64,000 nt of DNA from Pontibacillus salicampi (GCF_042434395.1 NZ_JBHLTP010000003.1:434001-498000); one strand, 5' to 3'; positions 34,915-43,320 are shown, counted from the stretch's first letter. Made by a program: numbers and translations. The notes: generated by a model from the letters alone, not told the origin.

Positions 34915-35604
34915 ATGTCTAATAAGCCAATTGAATCAGAGATATCAAGCTACGTAGGTAAATTGCTTCGGGATAATTTTGGTAAAGGACCTTCATCCGT
35001 ATATGTATCCATAAAAAAACCATTCATTACGATTCATGTCCGAGACTTTCTAGCACCAATGGAAAAGATACTAGTTAATCAGAGTGAACAGGAACGTGTG
35101 GAACAAACAAGAGACATGCTCATGCGCGAACTACTTCCGGAAATGAAGGCAACCATAAATGTAACAGCTGATATACATCTGCAAGAAATGTACTACGACT
35201 GGAGTCTATCCAATCGATCTGGCATTATTATAGGAGTGATGCATCAAGAAGATCATGTATCTCATACAGATGAATATGAAGAGAAGGCCGAGGTGCACGA
35301 GGAAATTAATCACGTTAGCAAACAGGCAGAAAAGGCACCGGAAAAGATAGAATCCTTTTATATAAATGATCGAACGTTATTAATCATCCGAAAAGGAATA
35401 CTCGTCCCTATTGAAAAAGAACTAATACGATCAGGTTTTGAGCAAAAGCTGAAATTAGTGAAACGACACTTAGAGAAACGATTAATTAATACCGCTTCCT
35501 TTGAACAAATTTTAGGATTACCAGTAGGGGATGCATTTGTAGATTGGGACTTTAACCAGGATTTAAGCTATGTCGTTTTAATACTAAAACCAAATCAAAA
35601 ATAA
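34915..35604 (+). CDS. Tandem DUF2294-domain protein
   Basis: 229 residues from ATG 34915, preceded by AAAGGGG. Two copies of a DUF2294-like domain: residues about 6-115 (ISSYVGKLLRDNFGKGPSSVYVSIKKPFITIHVRDF... YYDWSLSNRSGIIIGVM) and about 145-229 (ESFYINDRTLLIIRKGILVPIEKELIR... FVDWDFNQDLSYVVLIL), joined by a charged Glu/Lys/His linker. The second copy lacks the opening helix. DUF2294 proteins are common in Bacillaceae and I know of no firm function. Monocistronic with its own terminator. Confidence 0.8.
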   Translation: MSNKPIESEISSYVGKLLRDNFGKGPSSVYVSIKKPFITIHVRDFLAPMEKILVNQSEQERVEQTRDMLMRELLPEMKATINVTADIHLQEMYYDWSLSNRSGIIIGVMHQEDHVSHTDEYEEKAEVHEEINHVSKQAEKAPEKIESFYINDRTLLIIRKGILVPIEKELIRSGFEQKLKLVKRHLEKRLINTASFEQILGLPVGDAFVDWDFNQDLSYVVLILKPNQK

Positions 35605-35606
35605 GG

Positions 35607-35646
35607 AAAAGCTGAGAACTCTCACAGAGGGTTTTCAGCTTTTATT
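35607..35646 (+). terminator. Intrinsic terminator
   Basis: AAAAGCTGAgAAC and GTTtTCAGCTTTT, then ATTT; imperfect long stem. Confidence 0.75.
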
Positions 35647-35734
35647 TGTCTTGCTGGTTACACGTCTCAATAATAAATACTCATCTCATAAAAGACTCAC
35701 GGATATTAACAGCCCTTTCCCCATTTAAGTTTAA

Positions 35735-35764
35735 CAAAAAAAGCTGCCCGTTTGAGGGCAGCTT
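35735..35764 (-). terminator. Intrinsic terminator of the SDR gene
   Basis: On the minus strand: AAGCTGCCC, loop TCAAAC, GGGCAGCTT, then TTTTT. Confidence 0.9.
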
Positions 35765-35768
35765 AAAG

Positions 35769-36641
35769 TTAACTGGAGGTAAACATGCCTCCGTTTATAT
35801 GAATAAATTGTCCGGTCATATACGATGAGTCATCAGAAGCTAACAGGACGTAGCTGCCAACATGCTCAACAGGCTGTCCTGTACGTCCCATTAGAGTGTT
35901 CTGACCAAAACTTTCGACTTCGTCTGCCGGGAAGGTTGAAGGAATTAATGGTGTCCAAATTGGGCCAGGTGCTACCCCATTTACTCGAATGCCACGGTTT
36001 ATTAATTGACGCGCCATAGATCGGGTAAACGCAACCACGGCACCCTTTGTAGAAGTGTAGTCCACTAATTCTTCGTTTCCAACATATGGGTTAATAGAAG
36101 CCGTGTTAATGATGGCGCTACCACTACGTAAATGAGGGAGGGCAGCTTTTGTCATATAGAACATGGAGTACACATTTGTTCGGAAGGTTTGCTCAAGCTG
36201 TTCTGCTGAAATATCTTCTAAGGAATCCTTCGGATGTTGTTCGGCAGCATTATTCACAAGTATATCCAGCTTCCCTAACTGGTCTACTGTTGTTTCTACG
36301 ATGTCACGGCAAGTATTTTCATAGCCTACATCACCAGGAATGATAATGGCTTTACGCCCTTCCTCTTCTACTTTTTGTTTAGTGTATTGTGCATCCTCGT
36401 GTTCATCCAAGTAGGATATTGCAACATCAGCACCCTCTTTGGCATATCCAATAGCAACAGAACGACCGATGCCGCTGTCACCTCCAGTAATGAGAGCTAC
36501 CTTGCCTTTCAGCTTGTTGCCGCTTTGATAGTCTTCATCTGCTTGAAGAGGTGCTGGATTCATCGGGGCTTCATAGCCAGGCTGGCGATTTTGTTCCTGT
36601 GCAGGCTGACCATCTATTTGTCGATTATAACGGTTTGTCAT
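35769..36641 (-). CDS. SDR-family oxidoreductase (general-stress type, YhdF/YhxC-like)
   Basis: 290 residues with the long Gln/Pro-rich N-terminal tail (YNRQIDGQPAQEQNRQPGYE) that marks this branch of SDR enzymes in Bacillus. The cofactor loop is TGGDSGIGRS, NNAA replaces NNAG, the catalytic Ser is in IINTASI, and the Tyr-Lys motif is DYTSTKGAVVAF. The C-terminus ends in SYMTGQFIHINGGMFTSS. AGGAGG precedes the start. Substrate unknown. B. subtilis relatives are reported as sigma-B-controlled; no such promoter was identified here. No link to the neighbouring paa genes is evident. Confidence 0.88.
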   Translation of the reverse strand: MTNRYNRQIDGQPAQEQNRQPGYEAPMNPAPLQADEDYQSGNKLKGKVALITGGDSGIGRSVAIGYAKEGADVAISYLDEHEDAQYTKQKVEEEGRKAIIIPGDVGYENTCRDIVETTVDQLGKLDILVNNAAEQHPKDSLEDISAEQLEQTFRTNVYSMFYMTKAALPHLRSGSAIINTASINPYVGNEELVDYTSTKGAVVAFTRSMARQLINRGIRVNGVAPGPIWTPLIPSTFPADEVESFGQNTLMGRTGQPVEHVGSYVLLASDDSSYMTGQFIHINGGMFTSS

Positions 36642-36814
36642 GCTTATCCTCCTCTAATTGTATATCTGTTTTAAATGTCATTCCGTTTAGATTATTGTAT
36701 TTTTCTAATATAATGACTTGCCTTTTATATATTCCACTTCATTACCAAATTAAACTAATGAAAAATGAGTACCGTCTCTTCATATGTGTAGGAGGCTGTT
36801 AGTCCAAAATGGTC

Positions 36815-36846
36815 CAAAAAAAACAGAACCAATGGTAGGTTCTGTT
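36815..36846 (-). terminator. Intrinsic terminator of the gamma-carbonic-anhydrase-like gene
   Basis: On the minus strand: AACAGAACC, loop, GGTTCTGTT, then a run of Ts. The gap 36642-36856 contains nothing else I can name. Confidence 0.88.
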
Positions 36847-36856
36847 TATCACGTAG

Positions 36857-37369
36857 TTACTTTAATTGCTCTTTGAATTCTCTTCCTTTTTGGACGTAGG
36901 AGTCGATGGACATTTGTATTAAGGATAAATCTTCCTCTGTAAGTTCTCGGACCACTTTTCCTGGTGAGCCTAGAATTAATGTTCTAGGTGGGTAAGATTT
37001 ACCTGGTGATATTAGAGTATTAGCTCCTACAATGCACTCTTCTCCGATGTGTGCTCCATCTAAAATGGTAGATCCCATACCGATAATAGATCTATTGCCT
37101 ATAGTACACCCATGGAGGATAACATTGTGACCTACTGTTACTTCATCACCAACGTGAAGGGGGGCTTCCTCATATAAATGACATGTCACATTGTCTTGGA
37201 TGCTGCAGCGCTTTCCTATTGTAATAGGAGCTTCATCTCCTCGAATTACAGCATTAAACCACACACTAGATTCTTTACCAATCGTTACATCCCCAATGAT
37301 ATGAGCCCCAGGAGCTACGAACACCGTGGAATCGACCTTAGGAAGCACCTGGTTATACGGATAAATCAT
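36857..37369 (-). CDS. Gamma-carbonic-anhydrase-like left-handed beta-helix protein (YtoA/PaaY-like)
   Basis: 170 residues of hexapeptide repeats (VFVAPGAHIIGDVTIGKESSVWFNAVIRGDEAPITIGKRCSIQDNVTCHL...). Metal ligands are His in CHLYEEAPLHVG and the GHNVILHGC pair. Two subfamilies fit: YtoA-type proteins found in Bacillus regardless of paa, and PaaY, a thioesterase that relieves CoA trapping in phenylacetate degraders. The location 2.1 kb from paaX permits either; sequence alone does not decide. AGGAGGAATGAA precedes the start, and the next gene is divergent, 68 bases away. Confidence 0.82.
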   Translation of the reverse strand: MIYPYNQVLPKVDSTVFVAPGAHIIGDVTIGKESSVWFNAVIRGDEAPITIGKRCSIQDNVTCHLYEEAPLHVGDEVTVGHNVILHGCTIGNRSIIGMGSTILDGAHIGEECIVGANTLISPGKSYPPRTLILGSPGKVVRELTEEDLSLIQMSIDSYVQKGREFKEQLK

Positions 37370-37437
37370 TTCATTCCTCCTCTAATTGTGATAATCTTAA
37401 GAAAAGTATAACACTTTTAAGACGAGGAGGGAATGTA

Positions 37438-38397
37438 ATGAATGATCTTTGTCGTTATTTAGGTATAGATTACCCTATCATTCAAGGGGGGATGGGGAAT
37501 ATAAGTAATGCACCATTAACTGCAGCTATCTCCAACGCTGGAGGTCTAGGGACAATCGGTGTAGGAACGATGGAGCTTGAAGAAGTAGAAGCACTTATTA
37601 AGGCTACTCAGAACAAGACAGGGAAACCCTTTGCAGTTAATATACCGATAAATGTAAGCCCTTACACTAAAGACATCATTCATCTATTAGTAAAATATGA
37701 AGTAGAAGTTGTTTCGCTATCTGCTGGCAACCCTGCACCTTACATAGAATTTTTACATGATCACCATATAAAAGTGATGACGGTTGTAGGGACAGTAAGG
37801 CAAGCTGTGAAAGCTTATAAATCAGGTGTAGATATTATCGTAGCAGAAGGGTACGAAGCAGCAGGAATCAATGCGACACAGGAATCGACCACGATGACTC
37901 TCCTACCACAAATAGTAGATCAGGTTGATGTGCCAGTAGTTGCGGCTGGTGGAATTGGTGATGGGAGAGGGCTAGCTGCTGTACTTGCGTTAGGAGCGAG
38001 TGGTGTACAAATGGGAACAAGATTTATTGCTACCAAGGAAGCACCTTTTCACAATCATTATAAGCAGGCTTTACTGGAAGCTAATGATCATCAAACGACG
38101 ATTGTCGGACGCGAAGTAGGTAGGGTGAGGAGAATTATGAATACTCCCTATGCAGAAAAGCTAAAGCAGCTTGAGCAATCTGGAGCAGATGTCGATAACT
38201 TCTCAGAGCTTACATCAGAACACTATCATAAAATTGGTGCGCTGGAGGGGAAGTTGGAAGAAGGGTTTATCAATGCTGGACAAATTTCTGGAATCGTGAA
38301 GGATATCCCAACAGTACAACAACTGTTAAACAGTATGCTGGAGGAGCTAAGGGGAAGCATCATTACCTTAGAGCAATATCAGCTGCCAATAAAATAA
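37438..38397 (+). CDS. Nitronate monooxygenase / FabK-like flavoprotein
   Basis: FMN-dependent TIM-barrel enzyme of the 2-nitropropane dioxygenase family, 319 residues. N-terminal YPIIQGGMGNISNAPLTAAISNAGGLGTIG, EGYEAAGINA, the phosphate-binding VVAAGGIGDGRGLAAVLALGASGVQMGTRF, and C-terminal GQISGIVKDIPTVQQLLN. The family includes nitronate monooxygenases and enoyl-ACP reductase II (FabK). FabK would normally carry a calcium or potassium-binding loop and sit near fab genes, which are absent here, so I prefer the monooxygenase label. AGGAGGGAAT precedes ATG 37438. Confidence 0.82.
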   Translation: MNDLCRYLGIDYPIIQGGMGNISNAPLTAAISNAGGLGTIGVGTMELEEVEALIKATQNKTGKPFAVNIPINVSPYTKDIIHLLVKYEVEVVSLSAGNPAPYIEFLHDHHIKVMTVVGTVRQAVKAYKSGVDIIVAEGYEAAGINATQESTTMTLLPQIVDQVDVPVVAAGGIGDGRGLAAVLALGASGVQMGTRFIATKEAPFHNHYKQALLEANDHQTTIVGREVGRVRRIMNTPYAEKLKQLEQSGADVDNFSELTSEHYHKIGALEGKLEEGFINAGQISGIVKDIPTVQQLLNSMLEELRGSIITLEQYQLPIK

Positions 38398-38408
38398 AAA
38401 TTTATGAT

Positions 38409-38443
38409 AAAAATCCAGCTTGCTTTGCAGGTTGGATTTTTAT
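38409..38443 (+). terminator. Intrinsic terminator
   Basis: AAAAATCCA(G/A)C and G(G)TTGGATTTTT stem with a T run. Confidence 0.8.
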
Positions 38444-38624
38444 ATTAAAAGGGTACTGTATTCCATTATTTTATATGACAAAAATAATTCAAGCGTATAA
38501 AATTAATTATGTAATATACAATGCCTTCAAAGTACATTATGGAGTGAAGGTGCTCTACTCCTTCGACGTGGTAAAGTTTGATTCGAGCAATTGTTTTAAT
38601 ATTTTTTAATTTTTTGAAAATTTA

Positions 38625-38653
38625 TTGACATTTTACTCGCCCTCCTTTACTAT
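38625..38653 (+). promoter_or_regulatory. Sigma-A promoter of the importer/phenylalanine catabolic block
   Basis: TTGACA (38625-38630), 17-base spacer, TACTAT (38648-38653), 144 bases before the first gene. The gap 38398-38796 also contains the cre box and a GAAGG...CCTTC hairpin near 38554-38574. Confidence 0.78.
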
Positions 38654-38732
38654 TACGATATAAATACGTACAAGAAAAATAATATCATACAAATGACTTT
38701 GCTTATTGCCAGTAAAAATTTTTGCAATCCTT

Positions 38733-38746
38733 TGAAACCGTTTACA
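38733..38746 (+). promoter_or_regulatory. cre box (CcpA) upstream of the ABC importer operon
   Basis: TGAAACCGTTTACA matches TGWNANCGNTNWCA at every position. Its place about 80 bases after the -10 implies roadblock repression when glucose is present. Confidence 0.8.
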
Positions 38747-38796
38747 TTACGCATCCATGAATTACATAAAGATTCAAACTAATAAGGGGGAGCGTC

Positions 38797-39822
38797 ATGA
38801 AAAAAAATGGGTGGCTAATCTTTTTAGTAATGGTTGGTTTATGTATCCTTACTGCTTGTGGGTCTACAGAAGATACTCAAGGAGAAGCAAATGAGGAAGC
38901 AGAAAGTGGATCTGAGGAAGCTGCTACGGAAGGTCCTTTTGAAATTGGGGTTACACAAATTGTTGAACACCCGTCATTAGACGCAGCGTTTGAAGGATTT
39001 CAAAAGGCAATTGAAGATGGTGGACTGGATGATGTGGAGTATGACGTCCAGATCGCACAAGGTGATATGTCTAACAGCCAGACGATTGCTACCAACTTTG
39101 CCGGAGATAATGTGGATCTAATTTTTGCGAATTCAACGCAAAGTGCTCAATCTTCATTAAATGCTACGAGTGAAATACCTATTCTGTTTACGTCTGTAAC
39201 AGATCCAGTTGGAGCAGATTTAGTACCTTCTTTAGAGGAAGCCGGTTCTAACATTACAGGGACAACCGATACACATCCAGAGGCAGTGCCGAATACGGTG
39301 CAATTCATGGAAGAAGAAATGGACGGTATTAATAAGGTAGGGATGATTTACAATTCTGGAGAGCAAAACTCTGTTTCACAAGTAAATATTGTGAAGGAAG
39401 CGATGGACGGTACTAGCTTAGAAGTAGTAGAGGCTTCTGTTTCTAACTCTGCAGAAGTACAGCAGGCTGCTGAATCACTAGTAGGCCGAGTGGATGCTTT
39501 TTATATTATCACAGATAACACGGTAGTTTCCGCCTTAGAATCTGTCATTGGCGTTTCCAAGGACCAGGATATTCCATTATTCGTTGGGGAATTAGATTCT
39601 GTGGAACGAGGCGGATTTGCAGGGTATGGCTTTGATTACTATGACATTGGCTATCAAACTGGTGAAATGGCAGTTAGTATTTTAAAAGGAGAAAAGGACG
39701 CATCGGAAATTTCCCCCGAGGTGCCAAGTAAGCTGAAGCTTGTTATTAATAAACAAGCGGCAGAAGAAATGGGTGTGGAACTAAAAGAAGAATGGAACGA
39801 TAAGGCTGAGTTTATCGAGTAA
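38797..39822 (+). CDS. ABC transporter substrate-binding lipoprotein (TrpX/COG2984 type)
   Basis: Extracytoplasmic receptor, 341 residues. Lipoprotein signal peptide with lipobox LTAC (Cys at about residue 21), followed by an acidic Glu-rich linker to about residue 45, then a periplasmic-binding fold: FEIGVTQIVEHPSLDAAFEGFQKAIED, IFANSTQSAQSSLNATSEIPILFTSVTDPVGADLV, DAFYIITDNTVVSALE, FAGYGFDYYDIGYQTGEMA. This is the COG2984 family, which includes streptococcal TrpX for tryptophan. With the phenylalanine genes downstream, an aromatic amino acid (phenylalanine) is the likely ligand (inference). The AAGGGGGAG ribosome site is strong. Confidence 0.9.
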   Translation: MKKNGWLIFLVMVGLCILTACGSTEDTQGEANEEAESGSEEAATEGPFEIGVTQIVEHPSLDAAFEGFQKAIEDGGLDDVEYDVQIAQGDMSNSQTIATNFAGDNVDLIFANSTQSAQSSLNATSEIPILFTSVTDPVGADLVPSLEEAGSNITGTTDTHPEAVPNTVQFMEEEMDGINKVGMIYNSGEQNSVSQVNIVKEAMDGTSLEVVEASVSNSAEVQQAAESLVGRVDAFYIITDNTVVSALESVIGVSKDQDIPLFVGELDSVERGGFAGYGFDYYDIGYQTGEMAVSILKGEKDASEISPEVPSKLKLVINKQAAEEMGVELKEEWNDKAEFIE

Positions 39823-39841
39823 CTAATGGAACGATAGAGGT

Positions 39842-39884
39842 CCAGTGAATATCAATTAGTAAAACCTATCACTGGGCTTTTTAT
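39842..39884 (+). terminator. Attenuating terminator between binding protein and permease genes
   Basis: CCAGTGA (39842-39848) and TCACTGG (39869-39875) then GCTTTTTATT. It probably lets the receptor be made in excess over the permease. Confidence 0.75.
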
Positions 39885-39930
39885 TCGTATAAAAAGACAG
39901 CAGGAGCTGTATCTGAAGGGGGAGCAGTTA

Positions 39931-40962
39931 ATGTCTCTAGCAATTTTCGGAGCATTTGAGTCTGGCATTATATACGCCATTATGGCGTTGGGTGTGTATA
40001 TATCCTTTCGAATTTTGGATTTTCCGGATTTAACAGTTGATGGAAGTTTTGTGACGGGAGCTGCTGTGGCAGCGATGCTTATTGTGCAAGGGTATAACCC
40101 ATTTGTTGCGACAGGCATTGCTTTACTTGCCGGTTTTATTGCTGGGTGTATCACTGGACTGCTGCATACAAAAGGGGGCATCAACCCTTTGTTATCAGGG
40201 ATTCTCATGATGATTGCTCTTTACTCTATTAATCTTAGGATTATGGGCAAATCGAACATCCCTCTACTAAACTATGATACATCTTTAGACACTGTATCAT
40301 CTATTTGGGACAATATGGGGTTTAATACTGTGTTGAATAGCATGATGAGTGCAGTTGGGTTAGGAGATAGCTTGCCACGAACATGGGGAATTCTCGTATT
40401 TATGATTGTGGTGACCCTTTTGTTTAAATTTGTAACAGATCGTTTCTTGAAAACAGAAGTGGGTCTAGCTGTTCGAGCTACTGGTAATAACAAAAAAATG
40501 ATACGAAGCTTTTCTGCTAATACAGATGGTCTCATCATTTTAGGACTCGGCATTTCTAATGCATTTGTAGCGTTTTCTGGTGCGCTTATCGCCCAGCTTA
40601 CTTCATTTGCCGACGTTGGAATGGGAATCGGAATGATTATCATTGGGCTTGCTTCCGTTATTATTGGTGAGGCATTGTTTGGTACTAAATCTATTGCACG
40701 GACGACACTTGCTGTAATAGGCGGTGCCATTGTTTATCGTATCGTCGTTAGTATCGCCCTCCGCGTTGAATTTTTAGAAGCTGGTGATATGAAATTAATA
40801 ACCGCGGCTATTGTTATTTTAGCACTAGTCCTTCCAAAGCTAATGGATGATTATAAGTCTCGGAAAATGAAAAAGCGACGAAATGAAGAACGTTTAGCTT
40901 CTTTACAAATGGCCTCGACCGGAAAGGATGACCAACATGCTTCATCTCGAACACATTCATAA
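39931..40962 (+). CDS. ABC transporter permease (TrpY/COG4120 type)
   Basis: Membrane subunit of the importer, 343 residues, about eight to ten hydrophobic segments. Typical family sequence: IFGAFESGIIYAIMALGVYISFRILDFPDLTVDGSFVTGAAVAA at the N-terminus and GLAVRATGNNKKMIRSFSANTD in the cytoplasmic coupling loop. The C-terminus is basic (DDYKSRKMKKRRNEE). AAGGGGGAG precedes ATG 39931. The last 26 bases overlap the ATPase gene, so the two are coupled. Confidence 0.92.
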   Translation: MSLAIFGAFESGIIYAIMALGVYISFRILDFPDLTVDGSFVTGAAVAAMLIVQGYNPFVATGIALLAGFIAGCITGLLHTKGGINPLLSGILMMIALYSINLRIMGKSNIPLLNYDTSLDTVSSIWDNMGFNTVLNSMMSAVGLGDSLPRTWGILVFMIVVTLLFKFVTDRFLKTEVGLAVRATGNNKKMIRSFSANTDGLIILGLGISNAFVAFSGALIAQLTSFADVGMGIGMIIIGLASVIIGEALFGTKSIARTTLAVIGGAIVYRIVVSIALRVEFLEAGDMKLITAAIVILALVLPKLMDDYKSRKMKKRRNEERLASLQMASTGKDDQHASSRTHS

Positions 40963-41731
40963 AGTCTTTAATGAAGGTACTCCCGATGAAAAAATTGCAC
41001 TAGACGAAGTAGATCTCTCTTTAAAAAAGGGGGATTTTGTCACGGTTATTGGCAGTAATGGAGCAGGGAAATCAACGCTCATGAATGTAATATCAGGCGT
41101 CTTTCAGCCGGATATCGGTACCATTCAAATTGATGGGACCGATGTTACAGTAATGCCTGAGTATAAGCGCTCCCGACTGATTGGTCGGGTGTTCCAGGAT
41201 CCAATGGCTGGAACAGCCCCTTCTATGACGATTGAGGAGAATCTTGCAATTGCTTATAACCGGAACAAACGGAGAACCTTAAAGCTTGGCGTTAATCGTA
41301 AACGAAAACAGTTATTTAAGGAAGCATTAGAAAGTCTGCATTTAGGATTGGAAGGCCGATTAAATGCTAAGGTGGGTCTTCTATCAGGTGGGGAGCGGCA
41401 GGCGTTATCGCTGTTGATGGCTACTTTTACCGAACCGGCAATTTTATTGTTAGATGAGCACACAGCAGCGCTTGACCCTTCTCGAGCGGAGTTAATCACT
41501 AACCTGACAAAGGAAATCGTCGAGGAGCATCATCTGACAACATTAATGGTCACCCATAACATGCAGCAAGCATTAGATCTTGGCAATAAATTAATCATGA
41601 TGGATAAAGGGAAGATTATTTTAGGCTTTGACGAAGAGGAAAAGCAAGGGCTTACAGTGGAGAAACTGCTGGAAGAATTTCAAAAGATTAAGGGAGAGCA
41701 GATGGTTAGTGATAGAGCTCTTTTGTCTTAG
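40937..41731 (+). CDS. ABC transporter ATP-binding protein (TrpZ/COG1101 type)
   Basis: 264 residues. Walker A GSNGAGKST, Q-loop FQDPMAGTAPSMTIEENLAIAY, signature LSGGERQALSLLMA, Walker B ILLLDEHTAALDP, and the His switch MVTHNMQQAL. The NxxA-type DEHTAALDP rather than DEPT is characteristic of this subfamily. The start at ATG 40937 suits GGAAAGG at 40921-40927; the ATG at 40928 directly abuts that site. It completes the three-gene importer before the thioesterase. Confidence 0.92.
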   Translation: MLHLEHIHKVFNEGTPDEKIALDEVDLSLKKGDFVTVIGSNGAGKSTLMNVISGVFQPDIGTIQIDGTDVTVMPEYKRSRLIGRVFQDPMAGTAPSMTIEENLAIAYNRNKRRTLKLGVNRKRKQLFKEALESLHLGLEGRLNAKVGLLSGGERQALSLLMATFTEPAILLLDEHTAALDPSRAELITNLTKEIVEEHHLTTLMVTHNMQQALDLGNKLIMMDKGKIILGFDEEEKQGLTVEKLLEEFQKIKGEQMVSDRALLS

Positions 41732-41750
41732 CGGGAAAAGGGGGGCAAGT

Positions 41751-42149
41751 ATGAAGGAAGGCGTTTACGTAGGTCAAACAGCTACGATTACTTCAATTGT
41801 GACGGAGGAAATGGTTGCTCAATTTGAAGGGCAAATCGTCCATGAAGCTTATTCTACGGTCTCTATGGTCTATCATATGGAATGGGCAGCTAGGAACATC
41901 ATTCTTCCGTATTTAGAAGAAGGGGAAGAGGGGATAGGTGCCTCCGTTACAGTAAAGCATATGGCTCCTACAGGGGTTGGGACCAATATTGAGGTCACTG
42001 CTACCGTTACAGAACTGAAAAAGCATTTAGTTATCACGTCTGTGGAAGCAAGAAATGAAATAGGCATTATTGGTAAGGGAGAAGTAACGCAGGCCATTTT
42101 ACCAAAAGAGAGTATTACAGAAAAAATAGAGGCCAGTATGAAAGCATAA
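41751..42149 (+). CDS. FlK-type acyl-CoA thioesterase (hot-dog fold)
   Basis: 132 residues from ATG 41751, preceded by AAAGGGGGG. Catalytic positions of the fluoroacetyl-CoA thioesterase (FlK) family appear conserved: Thr in YSTVSMV, Glu in HMEWAARN, His in VTVKHMAPTG. FlK-like proteins are widespread outside fluoroacetate producers. Between an importer and phenylalanine dehydrogenase it may hydrolyse stalled phenylacetyl-CoA or ring-oxidised CoA esters, the job done by PaaI or PaaY elsewhere (inference). It is 51 bases before phenylalanine dehydrogenase, with a cre box in the gap. Confidence 0.82.
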   Translation: MKEGVYVGQTATITSIVTEEMVAQFEGQIVHEAYSTVSMVYHMEWAARNIILPYLEEGEEGIGASVTVKHMAPTGVGTNIEVTATVTELKKHLVITSVEARNEIGIIGKGEVTQAILPKESITEKIEASMKA

Positions 42150-42158
42150 CGCGTTTTT

Positions 42159-42172
42159 TGAAAGCGTTTCCT
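42159..42172 (+). promoter_or_regulatory. cre box (CcpA) upstream of phenylalanine dehydrogenase
   Basis: TGAAAGCGTTTCCT fits the stricter consensus TGWAARCGYTWNCW at every position. No convincing promoter is visible in the 51-base gap, so it would block elongation from upstream. Confidence 0.75.
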
Positions 42173-42200
42173 TAACGTGTAGAAAGAGGGGTATAGAGAT

Positions 42201-43307
42201 ATGGATTTATTTGAAGATATTTATGAGCATGAACAAGTAGTGTTTTGTAACGATCCACAAACAGGTTTAAAGGCTATTATAGCTATTCATAATACAACGC
42301 TTGGACCAGCGCTTGGCGGCTGCCGAATGAGGCCCTATGCTAGTTTTGACGAGGCGTTACAGGATGTTTTAAGACTTTCCAAGGGAATGACCTATAAATG
42401 CGCAGCTGCTGATGTGGATTTTGGCGGCGGGAAAGCCGTTATTTTAGGTGATCCTGAAAAGGATAGATCGCCAGAATTATTCAGAGCTTTTGGCCAATTT
42501 GTAGAGTCTTTGAACGGTCGTTTTTATACGGGGACGGACATGGGGACTCTACCAGAGGATTTCATTCATTCTTTAAGGGAAACCAATTGTATTGTTGGTG
42601 TTCCTGAAGCTTATGGTGGAAGTGGTGATAGTTCTGTTCCCACTGCTTCGGGAGTCATATATGGCTTGCAGGCTACCAATCAAGCTCTATGGGGGACAGA
42701 TGAGCTTCGGGGAAGAACCTATGCAATTCAGGGGTTAGGCAAGGTAGGCAGTAAAGTAGCGGCTCACCTCATCGAAGAGGGTGCTTCCTTGTATGTTACC
42801 GATATTAATAAACAGGCACTAGATGAAATAGAAACGAAGGCAAATCTCCACGGTGTAACTGTTCAGGTAGTTCGTGGTGATGAGATTTATGACGTCGAGG
42901 CAGATGTTTTTGTTCCTTGTGCATTTGGTGGAGTGTTGAACGATAACACAATCTCTCGGCTCAAAACAAGAGCTGTAGTAGGTTCTGCCAATAACCAATT
43001 AGAAGAGGAGCATCATGGAACAATGCTTGCGGATAAACAAATTTTGTATGCTCCAGATTACATAGTTAACAGCGGAGGCTTGATTCAAGTGGCCGATGAG
43101 CTGTATGAGCCAAATAAGGATCGAGTGCTCCGCAAAACCAAAGCCATTTATACATCCCTGCTGACCATTTATCAGCAGGCGGAATTAAACCATATGTCAA
43201 CTGCAGAAGCAGCGAATGAATTTTGTGAAGACCGTATTGAATTCCGTAAGAAGCGCAATAGTTTCTTTTCACATATGAAGCGTCCTAAATGGGCGGTTCG
43301 AACATAA
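42201..43307 (+). CDS. pdh: Phenylalanine dehydrogenase (Glu/Leu/Phe/Val dehydrogenase family)
   Basis: NAD-dependent oxidative deamination of L-phenylalanine to phenylpyruvate. 368 residues. Catalytic lysines are Lys66 (GMTYKCAAA) and Lys78 (FGGGKAVI); the NAD motif is IQGLGKVGSKVA near residue 180. Many stretches match the Lysinibacillus sphaericus phenylalanine dehydrogenase as I remember it rather than leucine dehydrogenase: MTYKCAAADVDFGGGKAV, RAFGQFVESLNGRFYTGTDM, YGGSGDSSVPTA, and the ending RNSFFSHMKRPKW. It is the first gene in front of a complete 2-oxoacid dehydrogenase complex, which would use its product. AGAGGGGTAT precedes ATG 42201. Confidence 0.88.
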   Translation: MDLFEDIYEHEQVVFCNDPQTGLKAIIAIHNTTLGPALGGCRMRPYASFDEALQDVLRLSKGMTYKCAAADVDFGGGKAVILGDPEKDRSPELFRAFGQFVESLNGRFYTGTDMGTLPEDFIHSLRETNCIVGVPEAYGGSGDSSVPTASGVIYGLQATNQALWGTDELRGRTYAIQGLGKVGSKVAAHLIEEGASLYVTDINKQALDEIETKANLHGVTVQVVRGDEIYDVEADVFVPCAFGGVLNDNTISRLKTRAVVGSANNQLEEEHHGTMLADKQILYAPDYIVNSGGLIQVADELYEPNKDRVLRKTKAIYTSLLTIYQQAELNHMSTAEAANEFCEDRIEFRKKRNSFFSHMKRPKWAVRT

Positions 43308-43320
43308 GGAGGAAGAGGAA

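Noticed and set aside
36375..36674. 99-codon plus-strand frame opposite the SDR gene
   Set aside because: Antisense shadow of a well-conserved coding region.
36857..37369. Firm assignment as PaaY
   Set aside because: YtoA-type proteins of Bacillus without paa genes look equally close, so the label is left open.
42201..43307. Leucine dehydrogenase (bcd) annotation
   Set aside because: The fold is shared, but the segments after both catalytic lysines and the C-terminal RNSFFS...RPKW follow phenylalanine dehydrogenase. The leucine enzyme would be expected near the bkd operon at the window start.
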